Source: Incurvaria masculella
Taxonomy: Eukaryota; Arthropoda; Insecta; Lepidoptera; Incurvariidae
NCBI GenBank assembly: GCA_946894095.1
Contig: OX335649.1
Span: 13,038,001-13,102,000, forward strand
Direction: 5' to 3'
DNA length: 64,000 bases
The notes below the pieces were generated by a model. The model was not told the DNA's origin. It saw only the letters and a list, made by a program, of their open reading frames with translations, and did no database searches. A program made the translations under genes and the position numbers. Within the stretch, counting starts at the first letter, position 1. Every line of letters begins with the position of its first letter. Shown one piece after another: positions 24,301 through 36,300 of the stretch.

Positions 24301-27300
24301 GAGCAACCCGCTGCAGGCTCGGACGCTGGTGTGGAATACGGGACATCGCACCTACAGGTTAGTGAGTTCGGTACCTACCTACCCCTTCTAGTACGTCCAT
24401 CAGTCCGCGCTAAGTGCTCGTCGCAGTTTTATTAACACACGTTATATGTTATGTTATGTTAGGTACGATAAGTTATGAAGTATGGATGGTTATTTAACAA
24501 TATTTCAACTCTCGTTCTATTCAAAACTGAAACTCGTTTCATCTTATATGAAATTAAAGAAAACATAGAAATATCGCCTCAGTGCGTGTGAGCTTAGGTC
24601 GACCTAAACTCACGGGTACTGTGTGATTTTCGCAGTTGATCTCCTCGCGTGTATATTATCCTCGTATCGCTCCGTCAAATGTTTACCATCTGCTAGAAAT
24701 ACATCAAACACGACCGTCAAACTGCGACCTATATCGACCCCCATCGCGGGCAATAAAGAGACAGGTGAGCGCCCCTCGGGACTAGAGGATGTGGCCGCGG
24801 GGCGCGGGGACGGGGAGGGATATCGCGCATCGACCAAGGAAGGACGGGAGTGAAAATGCACTGACAGTAGTCAGTTCTTCGGGATGCGCAACATCCAACG
24901 TTCGTTGCAGTAAATGTCGTACTGTGCAGTTTTTACCCATCGTTTGAACTTGAGGAAATCAGAGAGGTTACCATGGTAAATTAACTCGCTGGTGAACAGG
25001 CAAGTGAGTTATGAAATCTGACGTGATTTTTTTTGTTTAATTTAATTTCTCTTGGCCTAATAACACGTAGTTTGACAGTTAGCATGGTACGGCATGCAAT
25101 AAACGTTAAATTTAATCACTGTATTGCCTATTCACCTGGCGAGTTAATTTACAATGGTAGCCACCATCTGAGCGTTCTAAGCGAACTGACGGCGCTACCG
25201 TCAGTGTATGTTTTAACTCAAAATTGGTTATACGGCTTATTTTCCTGCGCCACTGCCGTCCTTCCTTGCTCGACTGTATCGCGCGTGACACAGGCCGGCT
25301 ACCCGGCTCGCCCTGGCAACTTCGCGGACACAAAGGATTGGAATGTGAAGCAAGCATGAAGAAAGACAGAACAAGCAAATACGGCGAGCATTTCTTAAAA
25401 TAAATTTCGAGCTTTCGAACTAGTCACGTTATTATTATATATATTATTATATTAATATCTGAATGATTTTTATTTTTAAACAATACGTATCTAGTTTTAA
25501 AACAAGGCAAGTCATCGAATAAGGTAGGAATTGAAAAAGTTAGATTTCATTAACCTATGAAAGAAATTAAATTGTGCTCTTGAGTTATAAAATAGTAGAT
25601 GATAATATAGCTTTCATAATTTAAAATAAAATAAATATGAATATAGGGTTTGAAATAATAAAAGGCGGGAAATAATTGGCCGCCCTCGCACCTTCCTCGT
25701 CCTTTTGTATACATTCAAAATAGTTACACGTAGCATAAAGCCATCTAGTTTAGCCGATTCGCGAAGTAATTCCTGCACTTAGATTGCGCTAAATATAGCC
25801 GCGCTTAACGAAGCTGGAAAAAAATACCAACCCGAACCGCCTAGAACAATAGAGAATAACCAAAGGTTCAACCGGCCGGCCGTTCAGAATACTGGAAGCT
25901 TGGTCGCGTTCAGCACGAAGCGATACGAAGTGGGGTTTATTGCAGCAGATAAGGCGGTCAGCGGTGTTTCAAGACGTATCGCGCGTGCAATCTTCGAGCC
26001 TTAACTCGACCTCAAGCGGTGAAAATGTTACGATTGCTATCTGCCATGCTTTGCATCGTTTTAGAATTCGTTTTAAAGTAAAGATTTAGTTACTTACTCT
26101 ATGCATATCAGAAACAGACTCAAATTGAATTGGCAAGGCGGTGGTGTATCTGTTATTCAAACGGATGAAAAATTTATTTAATGTAGAATGACAGGACAAC
26201 CAATGGTGATTGATTCGACCAAAATCATCCTGTGGGAACATCGACGTAAAGTTTTAGGTTAAATCGATGTGTGGGAATAAACTTGACGCCCTGCTGACTG
26301 ATGCTAAAGACATGTCTACGTTACACCAATACAAAAAAAAACGAAATAAAACGAATAATAACTAATACGAAAAAGACACGCCGATCATAGCATGACTTCC
26401 ATTAGACATCATTGTATGCAGTATTTCAAGCGCGTGTTGCTGTGTAGGCAGATATCGAGATGAGGTCGTGTCTAGCTCTCTATGCGGGTTCAGTAGAGTG
26501 GTAGATGCAGTCGCTAGAGATCTGCTTGGTTCCCATGAACCACGGTTTATTTTGGTACTAGATGGCCATGGCCAAATGGGCATGCGCATCTCAAGGTTCA
26601 GTCATTGTCTAGATATCTGTGCTGCTATAGTAAAGTAGTACGTGTGCTCAATAGAGATCTGCTAGGCGCGTATAAATCGCGTCAGGCTGCGGTACTCGCC
26701 GCCGGCCGCGGCCAGGGTGCTTGTGATGCTGGGCAGGCGGATGTCGATATGCGGTCAAAGTCTAACTCTCTATGCGGCTACAGTTACGCCATAGATGTAC
26801 TCACTAGATATCTGCTTGGCCCGCATGAAGCGCGGCGGGCTGCGGTACTCGCCGGCCGCGGCCAGGGTGCTCGTGATGCTGGGCAGGCGGATGTCGAGGT
26901 GCGAACCCTTGTCCGTGACGAGCTTGTTGTTCATAGCGTAGAGCTTGGTGGTGATGTCTCGCGCAATGAGCGTGGTCACGACCGTCCCCAAGTACGTCTC
27001 CTTTACAAAAAGGTACTCGAGGGAGCTTCGCTGCCAGTAGAGATAGCGGCAGGAGGATGCTGCTACTATGGATACCTGCACGAGACAGAAATCAATACAA
27101 AATTATAGAGTCTACCTACAATCTGTTTCGAGGTATGCAGGGGCGTTTTGTTGGCACGCAGTGGCAAAGCACAGGTCACTAGCACCCAGTGCGAATCCCA
27201 AATTTGCCGTCCTCTTATTTTTGTGATTGATCGTAAAATATGCCTTTTTACCCGCATTTTTTTTCGCCACCTGTGAAATGCCGCCCCCGTCAAAGGGTCA

Positions 27301-30300
27301 GGGCGGACCGCGCCCTCCTCCCCCCATGTTATGCCACTGTTCGCACGAACCCATTGCTGTGTCCTATAGCTATTACTAGAAAGCCCAACACTACCGAAGT
27401 TGTGGGTTTCCTTAAAGATATTTTCATTTATAAAATCAAATCAAATCAAATCAAATTTTATTATATAAAGGTACAGTAGAAAAAAAGTTATGTTCCCTCT
27501 TTCCCAAACTAGTGCTTGACTGTATCATGGGAAAGAGGTAACGCATTAAAAAAAAAAATAAACAAATACATGAACATCGATCCGAAGTTGTGATTTGGAT
27601 GTTATGAAACGCTTTGATTTTGTGTTAGTATATGTGTATAGGTATTGTGTGTGATGTTGGGATATGTGTGTAAGGTGATAGGATGTGTGGTGTGGTGTAA
27701 TGTGGGGGAAGGGAGGGGACTTGTAGAAAATAGTTGGCTTTATAAAGTCGTTACTAGCTAACTATACAGAGTAGATTTTCTGTCTGTTCATAGTTTTGTG
27801 CTAGTAGCCACCCATTTACCTGCTGTTTAAAATCGTGCTTGTTAGTCCTAGTAAATTTGTTGTAAAGTAATATTCTGTTATATATGTACGGGCCAAGAAA
27901 GTAAGCGAAACGCTGAGCGAAACGAGTTTCAGTTTTGGGAACTGACATTTGATTTGAGGAACGTGTGAAACGAGTTAGTACGCTTGCTTGGAAACCTTTA
28001 GAGCGCTGTTCGTTCAGTATAGAAGAAATGAAAAGTTGCCTTACTGTTAAGAGATTGCTCTCATTGTGTAGATTGTGCGTTGGGTATCTGTATGGCTTTT
28101 TTTGCATTACCCTCAGCACAGCTTGTTGAGCTCTTTCTACCTCTAGCATAAGGGTTTTGGCAGCACCTCCCCAAGAAGTAATACAGTACGTGAGTATAGA
28201 CTGGCATGGAGATGTGTAAACTAGCTTCAAGATGGATTTGTCAGAAATGTTGCGAATATTGCGAAAAACATAAATAAGTTTCCTCACTCTTGATGCCAAT
28301 GTTCTGATATGCGCCCGCCAAGACAGGTTTTCATCTAGAATTACTCCTAGGTATTTGATCTGCGTAACCTTTTCTAGAGTTTCGCAGGAGCACTGAGCGA
28401 AGTTTCTTTGGGTGGCGTTCATGTCGCAAGAGTGAATACACAGGGAGTGTGTTGAGTCAGGTTGAGTTGCCTTTGTTATGCTAAAACTCATGTACTTAGT
28501 TTTATTTATGTTTAACGTTAGGAGGTTATTGGATAGCCAGTTTTTAATCATTGCGAGACCATTGGCTGCAAGAGTATAAATATCGTAAAGTATAAATGTA
28601 TAATGCACTTATCAGATTTAAAACGCAAATGAAATAGCATATTACTACAATGGGTGACCTCATTGTAATAATCTCAAGCTTCTATATTTATTACACAAAC
28701 CACTTACATTACCGTCTCAAGTTAGTCCCTTGCAACGAGGGAGAGAAAAACCGGGTCACCAAGTATGCACGTACAGAGTGAGGCCAGCAGGCTACTGGGC
28801 ACGCCCATCGAATTAAGCGCAGTGCACACGGCCCTGTAATGTCTTCAGTCGCGCATAATTCATGACGAAACGCGAATAATATCGCCATCAGAGATTTTTA
28901 GGTGTCGCCACCGTGACTCTGGAAGGTTTACGCTCGGAGCGAATTATAATCCGATTTCGGGGCGAGCTTTTGTTATCCGCGCTGAAAACGGATTATCAAA
29001 GTTTTCCAAAGTGCTTAGTCAGGTGATCGATAAGGCTCAACGAATATGAATTAATTAGCCAACATTTCTTTTTTTATGTAAAGCGCGGCATATGAAGTAC
29101 GACTGGACCTCTTGAGGTGTCCGACGACGCCCATGAGCTTTCGAAATGTTTAGGGGGCTGCGAAAATCATGACTGTCGGCCAGGTGCTTCTTCACACCAT
29201 GTTTGAAGTATCCCAGGTTGTACTTTGGGGGAAAAAACTTGGCAGGGAGTGTATTCGGAGGAATAACTAAATTGTACGTTGAATATTGTTATTAATAACT
29301 TGAAAAATATTGGCTTGGTAAACGTTTTTTTCGTATTCTTCGAAGTTCAACTGCAGATATAATTATGCAATAATTATATTTTCTCATACCGCACGAACGT
29401 CTTTTCTTTTGTGAGAACCACGGTAAAATAATATGGAAGTGACTAGATAATGCTAGTTACATTCATTTACCGCAAGGAAGATGTGGGAAATGTTTGTTTG
29501 CAGATTTGAGGTAGGCATGCTTAACAGGAGAGGAATACGCTTTGACATTACTTTGGTATTCTGAAAATTGATCGCAGATACGGAATGAGTGGCACGAAAT
29601 GAAACATTTCCAAGTGTTCCCAAATTTTTCGCTTCCGAAAAAATATTCATTTTCCATATAAGCGTAAATGCATCATTATATGTCGGAAGTTATTTACTAA
29701 TTCAGTTAGTATTCAGAAGTATCCATTCCGTAAGTGAAGTAATTAGCACAAGAATTTACTTTTGGATCGATCAATATCACTGCCAATTTGGAAAAAAGCA
29801 AATTTTTTAATTGTATAAAGTTCCATTGAGCTCATTTGAAATTATTAATACGTGAAAGTTTCTGGAAATGGCCACTTATTATGAAAGAAATAAAAAAACA
29901 TTTGAAAATAGTACTCTCTAATAACATGCTACTTTTTAATTTGCCAGATTGTGATTAGCCTTTTCATCGTGACGTCATTTAAAAATTGTGTGCCGGCATT
30001 TTAATGGATTTATCTCGAGAACATTTTCGCTCTACGTTTTTTTACAATTCTCACTGTGGCTTGAGTCAATTATAAACTTCTCCAGACACTTCAATTGGCA
30101 TTTTGTTACGAAGCCCCATCTAGTAGCTATATGCATGCTTGGTTCAGTGAGTTTAGACGTGGACGATATACGTGAAGATCGACCGGCGATTGCGGTTATA
30201 TTTCAAAGAGTTTATTTTTGTGATCTTTAGATTCTTTAGATTATTGATTCTGTACGAAAACTTATCGAGACTGACAAACTTATTACGTATCAGCAAATGC

Positions 30301-33300
30301 AAAACTGTATTAGGTTCCATACCAGGATTCATTGAACGTGATGGAAAAAACTGACAATGTTTCTATTCTGCTTCGACCATCGCGGTGGTATCAACCCGGG
30401 AGGTGGCAGGGCCTGGCATGGGAGGGGGAGGGGGAGAGAGGTGTTGGCTTGCCATCGTCGGTGAAGTGAACTGGGTTGGGCAGCGGAAGTCTCGCCTTAT
30501 TAGTGGAATGCATCCTAAGGCGCGGCTGAAGTGCCGACAGCGACGGCACAAATCGCCCGCTGTTATACACACCCCATCGCATTATACAATTATAGAAAAT
30601 AAGTTTCTGTAAAAAGTTTTACAAATGTATGTGCTCCGAAGAGTGTGCAGAAATATGAAAGGGACTGGAAGAAGATTGAATATGTGCAGTAAAACAATGT
30701 ATCATATGCATAAATACGTTGATGCAGGTTACCTTGAATTTTTCGTCGACAGTGGCGCGACTGGACTCAAATTCGGGAGAGTCGAGAAACTCGCATGGCA
30801 GGATGGGGTGCAGGAACTGCGACTCATTGATCACGTTTACCTGAACAAATACACAACACATATTAGGCGAGTCGAAAACTCAAACGGAAGGATGGGGTGC
30901 AGGAATCTCGACTCATTGATCACGTTTTCCTGGACATATACACAGAACATATAGGGCGAGTCGAAAACTCCAACGGAAGGACGTGGTGCAGGAACCTCGA
31001 CTCATTGATCACATCTTTAATCCAATACAATAACCTGGGTCAGGTTTCCCTACCACCTAAATGTTCACCGGGGCTCAATTTTATATGGATTCCGAACCAT
31101 TAAGCAGATCGCCAACATGGTGAAAAAATACCGAATCCAAATCGGTCAAACTGTTTTGGCAACATTCATGTGCACACACAAACAACCTTTCACCCTAAAC
31201 GCATATACTGTCTCCGTTTCGTCATGGGTAACAATCGAAATTGCACCTACGACCTATCGTATGAGAGGTGAGGCACTGCACTCTGAGCGTAAGGATATAT
31301 AAGGACTTTTTTTATACATTTTTTATTCCCTTTCTGGACATATTTATAAGCCAATTTATGAGTCAGAGAATGAAAATTCATCATAAAAACTTGGCTTACT
31401 ATTTGAAACACCTATAAATATAAGTCATCAGTGTTACAGTGTGTTGTCATCATTCGTTGTAATTGCCGATTAGAAGTTTTACACCGTTAGATGGCGCTGT
31501 TAAATAATAATCGTATTTAAATAAATTGTAACAAAACCAATAATCCTGAAATTGTGAAATTGTTTTCGCTGCAAGTAATATGACTATATTAAACTTTTAT
31601 TATTAATTCGTGGCTTAAAGTGCATTACTTTTTGCGTTATGTGTGCAAACAACTTTATATGGGTCGGAACAGCCTTAAGTAAATCAATACAATATTACAA
31701 AATGCATTTTAAATATCCTACGATTTCAGAGGTTCGAACCAAGTGCTGTTTGGATACCAAGTCATGGAAGCATTTTGATGCAAACGGGCAAAAACATAAA
31801 TTAACCACATATTCGATACTCAATTTACGTTCAAAGGAAGTAAACACCCGTTTATTAACTTGAACACAAATATTTTCAAGCTAATAACGATGACTAGCAA
31901 ACTGAAAGGATCCAAGCTTTATTGATGAATTTAGTGAGAATGGAACCAATTTACAAACTTGTTTGGTCTTACAAAGAAATCGTATATCCACATATTCATT
32001 TTCAAAATTGCACTGCGTTTGTTATTGATACGCAGTAATTTTGTATTGTGTTGAATTTATGAATTCGTTTATTTAATCGAATGTTACCATTTATTACGAA
32101 TGTTAAAAATCTATTAATTTTATTACGTCATAAATATTAGAAATAAATTAAAGTGATTATTGTAATCACCATTAATCCACTCCTTATTAATCTGATATTT
32201 TTGGAGATCACTGATTTTTTTTTTTGTCATCTTCAAGACTAAAAAAGCTACTAGAGTTTTTTGTAGTATTGAAGATTGTTCACAGTGCAAACTATATGCT
32301 TTCGAACATCGAATTCAAGAACGTTGAAATAATTATTATTTTTAACCGACTTAAAAAAAAGGAGGAGGTTCATCACAATACGACGGAATCTTTTTTTTTC
32401 CTATATGCAAATAACATTAAAAATTTTAGTAATTTACACCTGCGTTTATGTATTTCTGCTAGCCATTGATTTGGAATTCAACAAGTGAACACACGCTTTC
32501 GAAATGTTTTTTTATGTAAATGAACATGGATGGCTTGGTCTTAATTAGCCGAACACAGCTCATGGGCAATGTGCCATACCAGAACCACCCTTAAAATGCA
32601 CGGTAACATTTAACTGGATGGAAAACGCAGGTTTTCATTGCGGTTTCGATCATCGTCAATTCAATGCAGTGGTGCCACCCTGCGCGGGACTAAACCTACT
32701 ACCTAGTAAGTAAGGAGAACCTTTAGTCTTACGTGGAATCCAAACCACGAACGACGAGTCCCTAAGTCTCCTTTTACGACATCATGGGCAGAAATGCCGT
32801 GGAGAAATTAGTGTTATGGTTAAGTGCCAGAACCCACACAGCTTGCACGTATCGTAAGTAAGTTAAAGTGGAGGTTATGGGTGCAAATCATTGCCCCGAT
32901 CATGTATTACTTTATTTCTCTCTATTAGTTGGTTCGTTACGAATGCGAGTTGTTCGATGGTTCGGAATCCATGTAAAACTGTAGGTCAATTACCCTTATT
33001 AGCCCGCCCGGGTTGGTACCACCGCATTGGTTGAAGCGGCAATGAAAAGTTGTTCGTGTTTTGCATCCAGTTCAGTGGAGCCATGCTCATAAAGGGAAGG
33101 TCCTGTTATGGCATCTGATTCCTTCGGAAATGTGGTCTATTGAGATAATGTCCTGATGGTAGTTGTGTGGTATTAGCCATCCATGTCGGGTTCCATATAA
33201 AAAAATCTATCTCGGAAATGCCTGTAACAACAGATTAATAATATTTTACTAATAAATGCTTTTACAGGTGATATACCTACACAATTAGCAATAAACAAGC

Positions 33301-36300
33301 TCGTTTGGGCCCATTCATTTGATGGAATGAATTACTAACATGCAATTAGCTCGGTACTTGACATACGTGTTGTCATATCACTAATTGGGTGGTTTTAACT
33401 AATAGCGGAGGCGTAATGCAAATAAGGTAGCAAGAAGTTTATACAAGGGGAATAAGATTGTGTTTTTATTTTAAGTAATTCCTAAGAACAAAATATGAAT
33501 TAAGGTTACAGCGGGCTTAGTTATTGTTAAAATAAAAATCAGGTTGTAACATCTCTGTTATAATATAATTGTTTTCGCCTATGATTATTATCTTATCTCC
33601 ATTGAAATGAAATACTACATAAATGTGAAATCATTATTTCCAACAAATAAAGCCCTTTTCCACATCCTAAATGAATCGTTAGAGCTTATCACAATTCGAT
33701 CCCGAAAATACACCATTCAAATCTTATTACCTAGTTAATTGAGTCTAAGTAAGGAATGTTTGCTCATTCGAAAATAGTTAATTAATACCAAATTAACAGA
33801 AAACTTTATTTTAAAGTAAGTTTTTTAACTTAAAAAAAAAAACTCAATAACTTGTCTTGTTAAAAAACTAAAAAGACTTGAACTCTACTAAATGTATAAA
33901 TAATTTACAGATTTGTAAAACATGTATGCAACATTATTAATCAATGTTATTCATGATTTATTTTTTTTATGCGACCTGACATGGATGGCTAATACCACAC
34001 AACTACCGTTATGATATTAGCCCAATACACCACATTCCCGAAGGAATTAGGTGCTATGCCAGGACCTTCCCTTTATGAGGCACGGCTACATTGAACTGGA
34101 TGGAAAACACGGACAATTTTTCATTGCCGCTTCGACCATCTTTTCATCCAATGCGATGGTACCATCCCGGGCGGGCTTAAACCCTACCACCTAGTAGGGG
34201 AAGGGGACCTACAATTTTACATGGATTCCGAACCATGGAGCAGCTCGCACTCGTGACGAAATGCACTTGACGAACTCTGAAAGAGAAAGACAGTGGTGCA
34301 AGTTGGTATCGAACCCGGGCCTCTGGTACGCTAGGCCAGTCCCCGCGCCACTAGGCTACGAGCCGCTCAAATGATTATATTTCATACTTCAAGAAGATGC
34401 TTTTTTTACAGATAGTTGTATTCTTTCCCAAAGCAGTTTTTTATCACCGATTTTTTTGTTAATGATGCATCGTATTTTGTGAAGTGCTAATATGAAATCG
34501 ATAAAATACTCTCAATACCTAATAATAATTTACATTAGTTAATATTACATATCCCTGAATATTTTGCTAGTCGGCGGAGGGGAGCAGTTCGAACCTCGCT
34601 CCGACATTACATATCATACACTCTCTTGGCATCTGCACTTAACAACACCTTTAGCTTCAGAGGGTTGGTCTTTATCCCGTGAACCCAGTTTCAGTTATTT
34701 ACGTTATCGTTACATTTTATGTCGCGACCTCCCTTTCTGTATGTTCTAACTCGGTTGCGTGGACGCGAAATGTTTATAGTTCGTTTTCACCAAAAAGTAA
34801 TAATAATTGATTCATCGACATTGGCTCGTTGTTTGCGACGCGGTTGGCGAGGGTGTCTCTAGTCCTTTTCTGTTTAACGTTTTCGCTCGTTGGTACTAAT
34901 CGCTGGGCTGTTGTAGAAGTTATGCCAAAACTTATATCCAAAGAGAAGCCGCAGCCTACCGCGGCGCGGTCGCCGCTCGCGTTATCGGAATTTCGGAAAG
35001 TATTCCAGCTGGCAGGCTCGAAGGTGCAAGCTGGCAGGCGGCGGTCGGGCCACGGCCAAATTACTTTCCGACATCATTTGAATAGCCACCTTAGTGGTAA
35101 CGCAAACGCACACATGCCTACACGGCACGATGTTGCAGCTAGACTCACATTTAGTTGGAGTTGCTGTTTACAATTTAGTTTATTTTAAAATTGTGATAAA
35201 GATAATCGATGGACAGTTAAAATGTGGCCGCGACTAGCGACATGCCTCCTGTGGCCGAGTGTTTTCTTCTATTTAACAATTAATGGATAAATATCAAATG
35301 AGACGTATTTCATTCACTTTATCCCACAGATTTAGTACGTAAGACATCATTCAGTTACTATTATAGAATTTAAAACCAAGAAACCAAATAAAATAAAAAG
35401 GTTATCCGATAAGAATACATAGACTACAACAAAAAAAACTAAAATTAATTTTAAAAAAATAAATAAAAATTAAGCAGATCGTAGCTTAGGAGCGCGTAGA
35501 GGTGCTTTCTATGCCAGACGTCATGGGTTCAAATCCCGGTGCCGTTCATGCATCACTGTCTTCCTTTTTCAGAGTTGGATGTAAATTTTGGTACAAATGC
35601 GAGCTTTTACATTGTTAGGAATCCATTTTAAAATGAATGCTAAAAAATATATTTTGGATGAAAAGATGATCGAAACGGCAATGAAACATTTTCCTTGTAT
35701 TCTATCAATTACAATCTTGCCGTATTTATGAAAAAAGTGCCGGTATGGCACCTAATTTCATCGGTAATGCGACGTGTTAAGCTAATATCATAACAGTGGG
35801 TATGATATTAGCTATTCATGTCTCAAATACTTTGTCTCAAATATCAAATTGTTTTAACAGCTTTGCTACAAATATGAATGATGGCTACTAACGTGATTTA
35901 TATACAGTGAAAGTAACTATATGAAGTGAACCACAATCGATCAATATTCCTTCGGCGCCTCATAATTAATATTACTGAACTTATTTTAATAAATATCGAG
36001 GCTGACCCTCGGGCGCTCGTGAGGGGCAGGCTGCCATGATGACGTAATAGATTCTGTCAAGGCGATGTCGGTAACATAATAGAGCCTTTTCACAGTAATC
36101 TTGGCCTAACGGTAGGTGAAAATAGCAATATACGTACGTATTATGTGTCTTGGATGAGTATAGGTTCGAATAATAATAATTACTATGAATATATTACTTT
36201 AAATTTCAATTCCTTTCCGCTCAACTCCCCATACAAACGTGGAAATTCAAAATTAAACTCAAAACAGCTTTATTTGATTAAACTAGATGTCTGATGACCG

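Larger units (their letters stand above)
12343..26804 (-). other. Popeye intron 7 (14.5 kb) filled with repeats
   Basis: Separates coding exons 7 and 8. It holds LINE tails, several SINEs, MITEs, a CpG-rich patch at 13855-13975 and an RTE-type fragment. A dispersed family with the phrase ACGGTAGCGCC appears near 19615, 21625 and 25190. I see no further coding exon. Confidence 0.6.
27076..30732 (-). other. Popeye intron 6 with LINE insertion
   Basis: Contains the LINE fragment at 27430-28608, the dispersed repeat at 29540-29755 and a SINE piece at 30305-30425. The remaining sequence shows no gene. Confidence 0.6.

Noticed and set aside
26605..27108. 167-codon plus-strand frame
   Set aside because: Antisense of Popeye exon 7 and its decayed copies.
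34829..35188. Possible secreted protein of 119 codons
   Set aside because: The start is hydrophobic but there is no family match, no splice context, and it lies inside a repeat-rich intron.
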